Assembly: GCF_000424445.1 (NCBI RefSeq)
Contig: NZ_AUJX01000011.1
Span: 1-64,000 of the forward strand
DNA from: Oribacterium sp. NK2B42
Lineage (GTDB): Bacteria; Bacillota; Clostridia; Lachnospirales; Lachnospiraceae
Length of the DNA stretch: 64,000 nt
Direction of reading: 5' to 3'
The notes beneath the pieces are model-generated. The model searched no databases and had not been told where the DNA came from. It saw nothing but the letters and a program-made list of their open reading frames with translations. The position numbers and the translations under genes are program-made. Below are positions 49,670-59,157 of the stretch, one piece after another; positions within the stretch are counted from its first letter, which is position 1, and the number at the start of each line of letters is the position of its first letter.

Positions 49670-52600
49670 TCATACATCCTGTTCTTCCACCACCTGTCCG
49701 GCGATGTCTTTGAGAATCTTCTTCACAAGCTTTCCACTGTCATCATAGACGAAGTCGATCATCGCGTATTTTCCTCCGACAAGGATCGGTTCACCGTCTG
49801 TACCGAAGTACTCTTCATGAACATTCTTCTTGTTCTCGTTGTAGGTACGCTGCACCTTCCAGAAACTTCCGTTTACGAGGATCCTTTCATCCGAGAGACC
49901 AAAGTACATGTCATTAATGCTATTGCCTGCTTCATCGTACTCATGCTCTACTGCAAACTGTCCGCCTGGACGTGTCATCTTCTGATCATCGACATCATAG
50001 TACTCTTCTCTGATGACCTGCTTCTTTTCATTGTAGGTTCTGTGCCATATGGAGAAGCCGGAATCCGCAATGACCGGCTCGCCCTCGAGTCCGAGATAGG
50101 TGAAGTGAACAACATTACCTCTGTCATCCTGACTCTGTTCATATCCGGCATAGCCCCCCGGTATCAGGATAGGTTCTTCATCGAGTCCATAATACTTCTC
50201 ACTGGTGCACTGCTTCTTCTCATCGAAAGTTCTCCTGATCATAAAGTACTTATCATTGAGCAGCAGCTTCTCACCATCAGCGCCGTAGTAGCACTCCATC
50301 AGAACACATTTGTTCCCATCATACTCCTTGCGCCACTCTGCATAACCCTTGTCTATGACAACCGGCTCCATATCCGTCGACAGGAATACCTGCCTGATGA
50401 CATTACCCTCTTCATCATACTCCCTGTCGATTCCAGCATATCCGCCTGCCAATGCTATAGGCTCCATGTCAGTGCCGTAATACTCTTCGTGGATGCAGCG
50501 ATTCTTCTCATCGAAATCTCTGATTATCACATGGAAATTGTTGTTATATATCACAGGCTCCCCATCCACTCCATAGTAAGCCTCTTTTATAACATTTCCT
50601 TTGAAATCATAATCCTTGACTACTGAATGCTGACCAGCAGGAAGATTAACAGGCTCGCCATCTACTCCATAGTAGCTTTCCTTGATGAGTCGCTTGTTGA
50701 TATCATACTCCCTACGTACTTCAGCATAACCATTACTTATGACTACCGGTTCGAAATCAATTCCCAGATACCGTCTCATGATCGGAAGGTCATTGTCATC
50801 GTAAGCATACTCCATGCCATAGTGCCCTTCAGACATCTGCTTCGGATTGCCCTCCATATCATAGTACTCTTCATGTATGGTTCTGCCCTCGCCGTCTACT
50901 ATTATATGGATATCCATGTCCGGTGTCCTTGCATAGGTTATGGATGAAACGAGACATTTCACGCCATCTTCGGTGAAAACCAGGAACTCATAGCCCTGCC
51001 CGTTCCCCCAAAACGGAACCTTATAGGTGACTTTTCCATCTTCATCAAAGTCACTTTCATAAACATTAACTTCAGCCTTTACAGACTGACCATAGTAAGA
51101 TGCCACTCTGAGTCCGCAAACCTTCTTATTGATGTCTCCCGTCGGATTCAGTAGCTTGAGTTCAAATTCCGCCGTGAATTTTCCTGAGGCAAGCTCGAGG
51201 TATGGTCCATGAATGATTTGGTGCTCTATTCCTTCAAGGAGAAGCCCATCCTCTGTCTCCTCAACATCATTCATTCTCGCCATATTTTCCATGTCAACCT
51301 GATGAACATAGGAATTGTAACCCTTGAGGACATAGCCCTCCTCCCTGAGCGCTTCTATGACACCGCTGTCGTTGGTGTATATGGCATCGTTTTCCGATAT
51401 TTGGAGATACAGGAATCCTTCTCCCGTGAGACACGCCGAATCCCAGTCAGCGTCTGTGAGAACCGTCGCGTTGCTGTACCTTCCATAATCATGTCCGTTC
51501 ATATAGGATCTGCTGAGTCCCCGTATGCGTCTTATGTAGGCTTCCGGAAGCATATCCACATAAACCTTACCATCTGCATGGGCTACTGCAATCTCCAACA
51601 CCTTTCTGTTTTGCTCAATTCTGTCAGCATTTTCAGCCCCCACCTTGTTTATGAGGCTATTGCCGGCGGCAGCAAATGTAAAGAGCACGACAACGCCAAC
51701 CAACAAGAACATGATGTTGCTTCTGATGCTTACATCAATATTGCTTACTATTTCCTTGTTTGAATTACTATTATCTGCCTCGCTCTTGTCTTTATTTGTA
51801 TCCTCACTATCATTTAGATAACTTTTTCTTGATTTGTCCCCGTTTGTATGGCTATTGTCTGTCTCACGAACTAACAGCGTTTCATTAATTATGAATAATG
51901 CTACAATTTTGCTCAGATTCCATATCACGAGCAGTGTTGCACCCAGGAATACTGTTATGATCGCAAAAACAATCTTTCCCTTTTCACCGCCGCCGTAGAG
52001 ACCGCATCCATGGAAGATTGTCCTCATCCAGGAAAAAATCACCGGGAGAATCAGGAACCAGGCCACAAGTAGTACGAAAAAGACTCCCCAAAATGCTGCT
52101 CTATATGGCAAAGACTTCGTACCATCTTCATAAAGTCTGTTTGGAATTTCTACATTTGTACCTCCGGCAGGATCACCTTTGAGATTTTTTCTCAGTTTGG
52201 TCCATCCATTTAAGCTTGTCATATTTATGGCTTTATGCCCAACTTCCCAGGTGAAATCTGCAAATGCCATGATTATGAACGGATTGTAGCAAAGCTCATA
52301 CCAATGGTGTTCCATGATGAAGTCTACAGAGAAAAGTGCCATAGCCACGGCCATCCGCCTGTGTCCAGCCTTTATAGCTCTCCAGGTTGTCCACACCCAC
52401 AGTCCACAAGCTGTTATATATGTGACCCAGCCGTATCTTATGAATATCTGTGGATAAGTGGAGTCAAGGAAGTTATATTGTCCACCATTGGCTATAACTG
52501 ATCCTCCAGCACCTATCATATCAAAATATGTACCAAAGGCATGTATTCCGTACTCTGCATACATTTCTGCTGGATATCTGAGTCTGGCATGCATAAGTGT

Positions 52601-53839
52601 ATCAAGCGCCAATGCCCAGCTTTTTTCTTTCACATACGCAAAAACCAAAAACAGCATCATCATTCCGAAAACCGGAAAAGCCGACAACATAAGCACATTG
52701 TTGATCTTTGGAATCCACTTAAGTTTCCCTCTCTTTTCTAACACCTCTCTCCCCAGAATCCTCGCAAGGATCACAACAAGAAACAGCACAGTGATATACT
52801 CTGAAGTGAAACTTCTGGTAATATAAGTAGAAATGAAATATGACACCGCTGCCGGAATCAAAAAGAAAACATCTGGAACATCTCTAAACATAACCCATAT
52901 GGTTATGGCAATAAAAATTATAGCCGTTCCAAAATCTGTAGGATAGATGTGTCCCCAGCAGCTTCGCATATCTCTATAAAAATAACTCATGCTGTAGATT
53001 GCGCCGCCTAAACCTGCCATGATCATAACAGGTATCACCACAACAACCGGAATAATGGCCGCATATAATATTTTCTGAACTTTTATACCCACACATCCTA
53101 TGATAAGTGGTGCCAGGAACTGCTGATACAGGTAGTGTTCCGACGGAAAGGCAAGGTAAAATACAAGCGCTACCGGAATGCTTAGGAGAAGATTTTTATT
53201 CCTGAATGATGTTTCCTTAATAAAGTCAATTACCTTTTTCCTGTTCGCTGTCAATCCTCTAACTTCCTGACTACTACCATCTGTAATTGACTTATGTATG
53301 TCAGAAATAGAACCAGCAGAGTCCTTATCTGTCAGCAGCATCATAACTTTAAAGGCTGCTGCAAGGCATGATACTATATACAGATTTTTATACACCTCAT
53401 AAGGTAAATTGAAGTAAAAAGTTGTGAGGCCAATCTGCGTACCAAAACAAACAACAGAAATCACAAACAGGAAGTAGTAGTCGAGCGTGTTCTTCACCAC
53501 TTCTCTGTCACTCATGTGGAATAGTTTTGAAGAAAAAAGTGAGAATAACTCCAAAAGTTTAGGAAGCACAAATACCGCAAGAATCATGCCTGCCAAAACA
53601 TAACACTTATTATATGGCAGCTCTATCCCTACGATGCTCCTAAAAAACTTTCCTATTATAGTAAGGCCAAGTCTCGTTCCGACTACATTTCCAACCATAG
53701 CCAATACAAAATACATCAACAAATCCAAGCTTCCGATAAGCTTTTGTTTTCTTTTTCTGTATAGTATGACCACTGTCACCATCGGTATAAGTACAAACTT
53801 AAGCAGCCTTATCACTGCATAATACACGCTTAAACCCAT
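49670..53839 (-). CDS. Giant polymerase-like membrane protein with twelve 32-residue C-terminal repeats
   Basis: 1,389 residues. The first 550 or so hold about 12 membrane helices and Wzy-like loop motifs (NFLDSTYPQIFIRYGWVTYI; DFIMEHHWYELCYNPFIIM). Two more helices (around 580 and 625) frame a short loop, a Ser/Asn/Asp/Lys-rich linker follows, then another helix (residues 700-720), and an extracytoplasmic domain (to about 975). The tail is twelve repeats of about 32 residues of the pattern REYDExGNVIKExYYGxDGEPV, reminiscent of YD/RHS-like surface repeats. I infer a polymerase or ligase with a glycan-binding exterior. Confidence 0.75.
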   Translation of the reverse strand: MGLSVYYAVIRLLKFVLIPMVTVVILYRKRKQKLIGSLDLLMYFVLAMVGNVVGTRLGLTIIGKFFRSIVGIELPYNKCYVLAGMILAVFVLPKLLELFSLFSSKLFHMSDREVVKNTLDYYFLFVISVVCFGTQIGLTTFYFNLPYEVYKNLYIVSCLAAAFKVMMLLTDKDSAGSISDIHKSITDGSSQEVRGLTANRKKVIDFIKETSFRNKNLLLSIPVALVFYLAFPSEHYLYQQFLAPLIIGCVGIKVQKILYAAIIPVVVVIPVMIMAGLGGAIYSMSYFYRDMRSCWGHIYPTDFGTAIIFIAITIWVMFRDVPDVFFLIPAAVSYFISTYITRSFTSEYITVLFLVVILARILGREVLEKRGKLKWIPKINNVLMLSAFPVFGMMMLFLVFAYVKEKSWALALDTLMHARLRYPAEMYAEYGIHAFGTYFDMIGAGGSVIANGGQYNFLDSTYPQIFIRYGWVTYITACGLWVWTTWRAIKAGHRRMAVAMALFSVDFIMEHHWYELCYNPFIIMAFADFTWEVGHKAINMTSLNGWTKLRKNLKGDPAGGTNVEIPNRLYEDGTKSLPYRAAFWGVFFVLLVAWFLILPVIFSWMRTIFHGCGLYGGGEKGKIVFAIITVFLGATLLVIWNLSKIVALFIINETLLVRETDNSHTNGDKSRKSYLNDSEDTNKDKSEADNSNSNKEIVSNIDVSIRSNIMFLLVGVVVLFTFAAAGNSLINKVGAENADRIEQNRKVLEIAVAHADGKVYVDMLPEAYIRRIRGLSRSYMNGHDYGRYSNATVLTDADWDSACLTGEGFLYLQISENDAIYTNDSGVIEALREEGYVLKGYNSYVHQVDMENMARMNDVEETEDGLLLEGIEHQIIHGPYLELASGKFTAEFELKLLNPTGDINKKVCGLRVASYYGQSVKAEVNVYESDFDEDGKVTYKVPFWGNGQGYEFLVFTEDGVKCLVSSITYARTPDMDIHIIVDGEGRTIHEEYYDMEGNPKQMSEGHYGMEYAYDDNDLPIMRRYLGIDFEPVVISNGYAEVRREYDINKRLIKESYYGVDGEPVNLPAGQHSVVKDYDFKGNVIKEAYYGVDGEPVIYNNNFHVIIRDFDEKNRCIHEEYYGTDMEPIALAGGYAGIDREYDEEGNVIRQVFLSTDMEPVVIDKGYAEWRKEYDGNKCVLMECYYGADGEKLLLNDKYFMIRRTFDEKKQCTSEKYYGLDEEPILIPGGYAGYEQSQDDRGNVVHFTYLGLEGEPVIADSGFSIWHRTYNEKKQVIREEYYDVDDQKMTRPGGQFAVEHEYDEAGNSINDMYFGLSDERILVNGSFWKVQRTYNENKKNVHEEYFGTDGEPILVGGKYAMIDFVYDDSGKLVKKILKDIAGQVVEEQDV
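49700..50960 (-). repeat. Coding repeat array (12 units of about 96 bases)
   Basis: Each unit encodes a version of VIxExYYGxDGEPVxxxxGYA followed by xxxREYDExG. Units alternate between ends of EEG/FKG/DRG/EAG type and EKN/GNK/EKK/ENK type, giving a 64-residue super-period. The DNA units are well diverged, so the array is old and probably stable. Confidence 0.75.
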
Positions 53840-53864
53840 ATTACTTATCCATCTTTCCTGACTT

Positions 53865-53926
53865 TTATAATCTAAGATGGCGGCCTGTCAGATAAATAAA
53901 AATCCGTCTTTATCCGAAAGCCGCCA
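53865..53926 (-). promoter_or_regulatory. Hairpin followed by a -10-like box before the giant gene
   Basis: GTGGCGGC / GCCGCCAT flank an inner GGATAAAG/ATTTATC pair on the minus strand. Within ten bases GATTATAAAAG follows. The order hairpin then TATAA-like box repeats at 57567 and 63763. Confidence 0.45.
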
Positions 53927-53971
53927 CCTCAGTTTATTATTGTCTATTTCTCTAAAATTGTCTATTTCTTG

Positions 53972-55786
53972 TTAGATTCCAAGATACTTTCTCCAGAACT
54001 CCTCTGACTTCAAATAGTCAGATTTATCCCTATATGCTTTGATGATGCTATTCCTATTTTTCTTATATTCTTTTTGAAGCTCCTTGCGTTTCTTTTCCAA
54101 CTCTTTGAACTTTTTTCTATCAAGCTTACGCATAACTCCCATATCATTATAAGGGTTAACCGCAAGAACCTTATCATGTAAAGTTATTGTGCCAGGTAAA
54201 TATGGATTATCAAATCCTACTATAGCCGGCTTCTTTTTCAACAGGAAATCCGGAATCCATCTTTGTCCGTTATAAGTAGCTTTATATATAAGTGAACTTA
54301 TAGGTTTCCTCGGTTCATTCTGATAAACTTCCCATGGACCCATAAAATGAAATCTTCCATAATTAGTTAATGGCTTCATTTCATCATTGAATTTGGAGTT
54401 TTCTTTTATTATCTCTTCACCGCGGTCTTCCATTATAAATGCAGGACCCTTCATAAAATCCTCAAAAGCCTTTAAGGCAAGTTCAGCCGCACCGTAATTA
54501 AACTGTAATAAACTCTCTCTATAACTTCTGATAAATATCAATCTAACCAAATCGGAAGATTTCATTATGTCTGAGGTTGCTTTTCCTATCAAAACATTCC
54601 TACAATTTTGATAAATATTCATTGCAGCATTAAATTTCGTAGTAAAGCCCATATGCCATACAGCGACACCATTCATAGTTATATGATGTGCCTTGCATCT
54701 CAAACTATACTCAACATCATCACCTCTGATAAACAAAGGCAAAGGTAATCCATATTTGTCAATCACCTTTTTTGGGATGCAACAATACCACCATGCACCA
54801 TATTGGTTTTCGTCTCTGTTATACTTCTTTTCATTGTCAAGATTATCATTCAGAAAACAATGATTAAATTCTCTTTTTACAGGTGAAAAATAGCCATCAG
54901 GTCTTACGTATCCTATGTCTTCATGTTGTAAATCTGGATATTCATAACGAAGCATCGCTCCTGAAATAAAATAGTCCTCATAATTTTTCTTCATAAGCCT
55001 CAACAGATTATATGTTCTCTTTATACTTTCAGGAAGCACCAACACGTCATCATCCATCAGTAATACATGAGATATCTTAGGCTCTTGATGGATAGATTCT
55101 ATCATTCCTCTCGCAAAACCACCTGCTCCACCAGCATTTGGATTTGGATGTAAAAAGACATTCTTTCCATATATATCTTTATCGGAAAGTGTTCTTCCAT
55201 TATCTACAACATGCACAAAAAAATGCTCTGCGATATTATCCTCTGATTCGATGATCTCTTTTTTCAATAAACTAACATTCTTTGTTATGAACTCTTCTTT
55301 TTTATGAGTTGTTGTTGCAATAGACAGATTAACATCGTTCAAATCTTTCTCATCACACTCGACTGTAAAGTACCCACCATATAGAGTGGCATCACCTAAT
55401 GCAGAAATCTCAAAACCGTTCATAGTTTCATTGTTTTCTGAATACTCGAAACTAATCTGATGACGTCCCTGCTCATTATATGTCTTAGTCTCATATTCGT
55501 TACGCACAATCTCAATTAAGTTTTTATGAAACCCGACATAACATATACTTACAGGTCCTTCTATATCCAAAGTAAGTTTCAGTTTCCTTGCATTAGTATA
55601 TAGTTTCCACTTCTCATAAGAACATGCGTTGATATATGTGGTGAAATCACATTTCTGGCCCCTTCCGAGAACAAGTTTTTTTTCTTCTCTATCAAGATAG
55701 CCTACATCACCTCTGTAAAACAAATCTCTGCACTGCTGGTGTTTAGCCTCTGTAGGTAGTATAATCGATTGAATCTTATATTCCAT
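53972..55786 (-). CDS. GlfT2-like galactofuranosyltransferase (GT2)
   Basis: 604 residues. An N-terminal beta domain (residues 1-150; FYRGDVGYLDREEKKLVLGR, then YINACSYEKWKLYT) is as in GlfT2, followed by a GT-A domain: SIATTTHKKEEFITKNVSLL, NPNAGGAGGFARGM, VLLMDDDVLVLPESI with the DDD metal site, RGDDVEYSLR, and WHMGFTTKF. GlfT2 enzymes use UDP-galactofuranose processively. No glf mutase is in the window. C-terminal lysine-rich tail (EKKRKELQKEYKKNRNS). Confidence 0.85.
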   Translation of the reverse strand: MEYKIQSIILPTEAKHQQCRDLFYRGDVGYLDREEKKLVLGRGQKCDFTTYINACSYEKWKLYTNARKLKLTLDIEGPVSICYVGFHKNLIEIVRNEYETKTYNEQGRHQISFEYSENNETMNGFEISALGDATLYGGYFTVECDEKDLNDVNLSIATTTHKKEEFITKNVSLLKKEIIESEDNIAEHFFVHVVDNGRTLSDKDIYGKNVFLHPNPNAGGAGGFARGMIESIHQEPKISHVLLMDDDVLVLPESIKRTYNLLRLMKKNYEDYFISGAMLRYEYPDLQHEDIGYVRPDGYFSPVKREFNHCFLNDNLDNEKKYNRDENQYGAWWYCCIPKKVIDKYGLPLPLFIRGDDVEYSLRCKAHHITMNGVAVWHMGFTTKFNAAMNIYQNCRNVLIGKATSDIMKSSDLVRLIFIRSYRESLLQFNYGAAELALKAFEDFMKGPAFIMEDRGEEIIKENSKFNDEMKPLTNYGRFHFMGPWEVYQNEPRKPISSLIYKATYNGQRWIPDFLLKKKPAIVGFDNPYLPGTITLHDKVLAVNPYNDMGVMRKLDRKKFKELEKKRKELQKEYKKNRNSIIKAYRDKSDYLKSEEFWRKYLGI

Positions 55787-55954
55787 AACAAATCTCCTCG
55801 TTTTTGTTTCATCATTACAATGTCACATTGTACATTAATAATCTATGTTATACATCTTGTGATTATATATTCTTTTTCTCTCACACTATTTATATATCAA
55901 TAAGTAACAGTATGACAATACCTGTAGAATTATATTTTAGATTACTTATCGTAG

Positions 55955-56710
55955 TTATCTTTCTAATTTCATATACTCATCTGCAACCTTATCAACAACG
56001 CCAGCATCCTTTACATTGCCTTTGTTAAGCCATAATGCATGGTCACACACATAGCGTACTGAGTCGATATTATGAGAAACATAAAGAAGAGTGGTTCCCT
56101 TATCCCTCATATCCGTCATTCGCTTTTCGCATTTCTGCTGGAATGCATAATCTCCTACAGCCAGAACCTCATCGCATATGAGGATGTCGGGTTGCACAAC
56201 GGTTGCAATGGCAAAGCCGAGTCTCGCCGACATACCTGATGAATAGTTCTTGATAGGCATATCAAGGAAATCTCGAATTTCCGCAAAATCTACGATTTCG
56301 TCGAAGTGCTCTTTCATGAAATCTCTTTTATAGCCAAGAACTGCGCCGTTAAGGAATATGTTTTCTCTTGCGGTAAGCTCTCCGTCAAAGCCGGCGCCAA
56401 GTTCGATAAGTGGTGCTATGGATCCGTTTATAATTACTGATCCCTTGTATGGCTTGAGTATTCCGGAAATAAGCTTGAGGAGTGTGGACTTTCCTGAGCC
56501 ATTTGTTCCGATGATGCCCCAGGACTCACCCTTTTTAACTTCAAAACTTACGTCTTTCAGTGCCAGGAATTCCTGAAACATCAGTCTTCCCTGAATAAGC
56601 CTCACGAAATATTCTTTTAAATTATCTATTCGTTCTGTCGCCATGTTAAAACGGACGGTTGCGTGGTCAACCTTAACGGCGATATCATCATTTACTTCTG
56701 TCTTTGCCAT
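55955..56710 (-). CDS. tagH: Polysaccharide ABC transporter ATPase (TagH/Wzt type)
   Basis: 251 residues: Walker A GTNGSGKSTLL near 65, the signature NYSSGMSARLGFAIAT near 155, Walker B DILICDEVLAVGDYAFQQKC and switch HNIDSVRYVCD. The DEVLAVGD form is diagnostic for O-antigen and teichoic acid exporters. No C-terminal glycan-binding domain, so the substrate is not recognised by its terminus. The permease gene precedes it by 20 bases. Confidence 0.9.
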   Translation of the reverse strand: MAKTEVNDDIAVKVDHATVRFNMATERIDNLKEYFVRLIQGRLMFQEFLALKDVSFEVKKGESWGIIGTNGSGKSTLLKLISGILKPYKGSVIINGSIAPLIELGAGFDGELTARENIFLNGAVLGYKRDFMKEHFDEIVDFAEIRDFLDMPIKNYSSGMSARLGFAIATVVQPDILICDEVLAVGDYAFQQKCEKRMTDMRDKGTTLLYVSHNIDSVRYVCDHALWLNKGNVKDAGVVDKVADEYMKLER

Positions 56711-56730
56711 TTTCCAGTCACATTCTCCAA

Positions 56731-57519
56731 TTAAATATAAAGAATAAATTTATCCTGTGTCTTACTAAACACCCAAAGTCCGAATACCGACATAAAGATT
56801 GCTATCACTACTCCATAGAAAATAAGTCTCAAATCCGGACAGATTCCCTGGAACACCACTGTTCTGAACTGCTGGATATAGGAGTACATGGGATTAAAAT
56901 GTTTGATCACCCACTGAAGTTTTTCCGGCAACTGCTCAATCGGATAGAATATTGGTGTCGCGTACATCCATGCCGTAAGGAAAGCTGCGTAAATATACTG
57001 GATATCTCTGAAAAACACTGTAGCTGCCGACAAAAAGAGTCCCATACCCACACAGAAAACAAATACTTCCACAAGAATTACAGGTATAAACAGCATCCAA
57101 AGATTCCAGTTTACTCCGCAAACTATAAACACTATAAGTATAGCCCCTAGTGAAAATACTAAATTCACACAGGAACTGGTAACTGTTGACAAGGTAAAAA
57201 TATACTTCGGAACATAAATCTTCTTCATCAGAGGCGCATTTCCGAGGATTGCCCACATCGACTTGTTGGTAGCCTCATTCATAAAGTTAAAAATCGTCTG
57301 TCCAATAATAAGGTAAACCGGGTAGTTTACTATATCAAACCTGAACATATGAGAGAAAACCATCACCATGATACACATGATCATAAGCGGATTCAGTATA
57401 CTCCATATATATCCAAGGAAACTGCGTCTGTACTTAAGCTTTATGTCCTTCATAACCAGCTCTTCGTACAGATTACGATAGCCCCAAAAATTCATAACTC
57501 TTGCTTTGAATTTTTCCAT
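56731..57519 (-). CDS. tagG: Polysaccharide ABC transporter permease (TagG/Wzm type)
   Basis: 262 residues, ABC-2 type, six helices: YRNLYEELVMKDIKLKYRRS, FLGYIWSILNPLMIMCIMVM, IYAAFLTAWMYATPIFYPIE and KHFNPMYSYIQQFRTVVFQG. With TagH it exports a lipid-linked polymer across the membrane. The ATG at 57519 is preceded by GGAGAT; an upstream TTG is less likely. A hairpin and TATAAT box lie upstream. Confidence 0.9.
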   Translation of the reverse strand: MEKFKARVMNFWGYRNLYEELVMKDIKLKYRRSFLGYIWSILNPLMIMCIMVMVFSHMFRFDIVNYPVYLIIGQTIFNFMNEATNKSMWAILGNAPLMKKIYVPKYIFTLSTVTSSCVNLVFSLGAILIVFIVCGVNWNLWMLFIPVILVEVFVFCVGMGLFLSAATVFFRDIQYIYAAFLTAWMYATPIFYPIEQLPEKLQWVIKHFNPMYSYIQQFRTVVFQGICPDLRLIFYGVVIAIFMSVFGLWVFSKTQDKFILYI

Positions 57520-57566
57520 CTGCAAAATATCTCCAAAAAATCTATATTATCCTCTAAAACTCTGCC

Positions 57567-57619
57567 ATTATAACATAAGAGCCGGGCTTTTACGACTTCT
57601 GTCTTCGTAAAAGTCCGAC
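57567..57619 (-). promoter_or_regulatory. Hairpin plus TATAAT module before tagG
   Basis: TCGTAAAAGCCCGGC pairs with GTCGGACTTTTACGA (57581-57595 and 57605-57619), and CTTATGTTATAAT follows with a perfect extended -10 (57567-57572). Its near twin is at 63763-63814. It may be a terminator joined to a new promoter, so that tagGH is a separate unit. Confidence 0.55.
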
Positions 57620-57629
57620 GTTTTTTCTT

Positions 57630-57998
57630 TTATGTTTCCAAATAGCTCACACAGTAATCACCAAATTCTTTTGTATTTAATCCATTTAAATGAGCATACT
57701 CTTTAGCAGTCGAATTTGAAGATCTATAGACATATGTATCGCCAACTATCGGAGTATTATCTCCTAATTACCCGAAAATTATATTTCCAAATGACTTTAT
57801 TGGCCTAAATTCCGCTTCTGAATCAAGCCACTCAACTGAATTTACAAACTTATCCGTAGGATACTCAAGAAAGAAAAGCGTATTTGGATACCCCATAGAA
57901 AAAACTTCTGTTAATAAAATCAGGCTATTCAAATGCAATATTTGTTGGTTTACATGAATTAGAAAATCTATAGACATAACCGCAGTATAGAGCAACAT
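57630..57998 (-). pseudogene. C-terminal fragment of a lost gene, with in-frame stop
   Basis: Reading from 57998: SIDFLIHVNQQILHLNSLIL, EYPTDKFVNSVEWLDSEAEF, KSFGNIIFG, then TAA, then the same frame LGDNTPIVGDTYVYRSSNST to SYLET at 57630. It overlaps the end of the GT-C gene in another frame, so it lacks its own start. Probably the soluble tail of a former membrane glycosyltransferase. Confidence 0.5.
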
Positions 57999-59121
57999 TA
58001 AAAATAGACATTATAAGTGATGGGTATTCTACACCAAAAAGAAAATATCCATATGTCATACATGACAGTAGAATCACTCCTACTCCATAAAAGAAAAACC
58101 TTTTATCAAAAAACACTAGCAATATCGCTGTAATTTCATAGATAAATCCGTACCTTTCATGCATGGTCGGCAAAAACAAAACACAGGTATAGGTTGTAAT
58201 ATGTAACAATAAAATCAATCCATATAAATCTAATGAATAATTACTACTAATAACCTTCATAAGTATTCCGCCGAGAATCGTTGTTGTGAAAACGACTGCC
58301 ATTATCTTAAATTCTGCAAAATCACTTTCACCCCCGGACCATCCGCCAATAATATTCCAAAAGCTATTATAATTCAGCGAAATAGTGTTGTATGTCCCTG
58401 TTTGGTTCATATAAATACTAAAGGGATCCATAATACTTCTACCCATAATAATTCCAGGTAACGCTGAGACAACAAGTGTAAGTGGAATAATGAAAAAATA
58501 TGCCAGTGAAAATCTTTTTTGCATTACATATAAAATCAACAAAAACGGCAAGATAAATATTGTCTGAAATTTAAAAGAAAAAGCCATTCCTAACAGCATA
58601 AACATCATTCCATATTTTTCTTTATTGTATGAATATAATGCTGCAAAAACAAAAAATGTATATATAGAATCACACTGTGCCCAACATGATGAGTTCAAAA
58701 ATACAATTGGACTGAACAATACTACACAATATACTTCTGCAAACTTATATGATTTTAATAAATCAAGTTTTTGACCCTTTTTATCATCGACCATTAAAAA
58801 TGAAACGATTATTGCCAATGCATAATCAAATATGACTGACAATAATTTATATGCATACAGCGACTTAATCGGCAATAACGTAAAAACATAAATAATAAAT
58901 TGATAAAGAATATTATAATCACCAACTTGGCTTGCCAGACTATTAATTCCTTTTTCTTTTATTTCATCATACCAAGGTAATAAAAAACCTTCTGCATCTA
59001 TTGAAATAAAATCTCTATAGCAAAACCTTATAAATAAACTCAGTATCGTAACCATGCACAAAAAAAACAATATTCGGTTAGCTATCAAGATATCTATTAT
59101 TTTTTGTTCAAATTTCGACAT
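57925..59121 (-). CDS. GT-C mannosyltransferase-like membrane protein
   Basis: 398 residues with about ten helices. SIDAEGFLLPWYDEIKEKGI in the first loop carries the acidic pair of GT-C enzymes, and SCWAQCDSIYTFFVFAALYS plus AFSFKFQTIFILPFLLILY are shared with Gpi18/PIG-V-like mannosyltransferases (COG5542). They use polyprenyl-phosphate sugars on the outer face. The neighbouring DPM1-like gene would provide that donor. Confidence 0.75.
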   Translation of the reverse strand: MSKFEQKIIDILIANRILFFLCMVTILSLFIRFCYRDFISIDAEGFLLPWYDEIKEKGINSLASQVGDYNILYQFIIYVFTLLPIKSLYAYKLLSVIFDYALAIIVSFLMVDDKKGQKLDLLKSYKFAEVYCVVLFSPIVFLNSSCWAQCDSIYTFFVFAALYSYNKEKYGMMFMLLGMAFSFKFQTIFILPFLLILYVMQKRFSLAYFFIIPLTLVVSALPGIIMGRSIMDPFSIYMNQTGTYNTISLNYNSFWNIIGGWSGGESDFAEFKIMAVVFTTTILGGILMKVISSNYSLDLYGLILLLHITTYTCVLFLPTMHERYGFIYEITAILLVFFDKRFFFYGVGVILLSCMTYGYFLFGVEYPSLIMSIFNVALYCGYVYRFSNSCKPTNIAFE

Positions 59122-59157
59122 TTCAACCTCTTAAGTATATGCTTCCCATTGCAGGAT

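Noticed and set aside
49532-50626. Plus-strand 364-residue frame opposite the repeat tail
   Set aside because: It is the mirror of a repetitive coding sequence with biased codons; it has no start signal and no family resemblance, and the minus-strand protein is clearly the real one.
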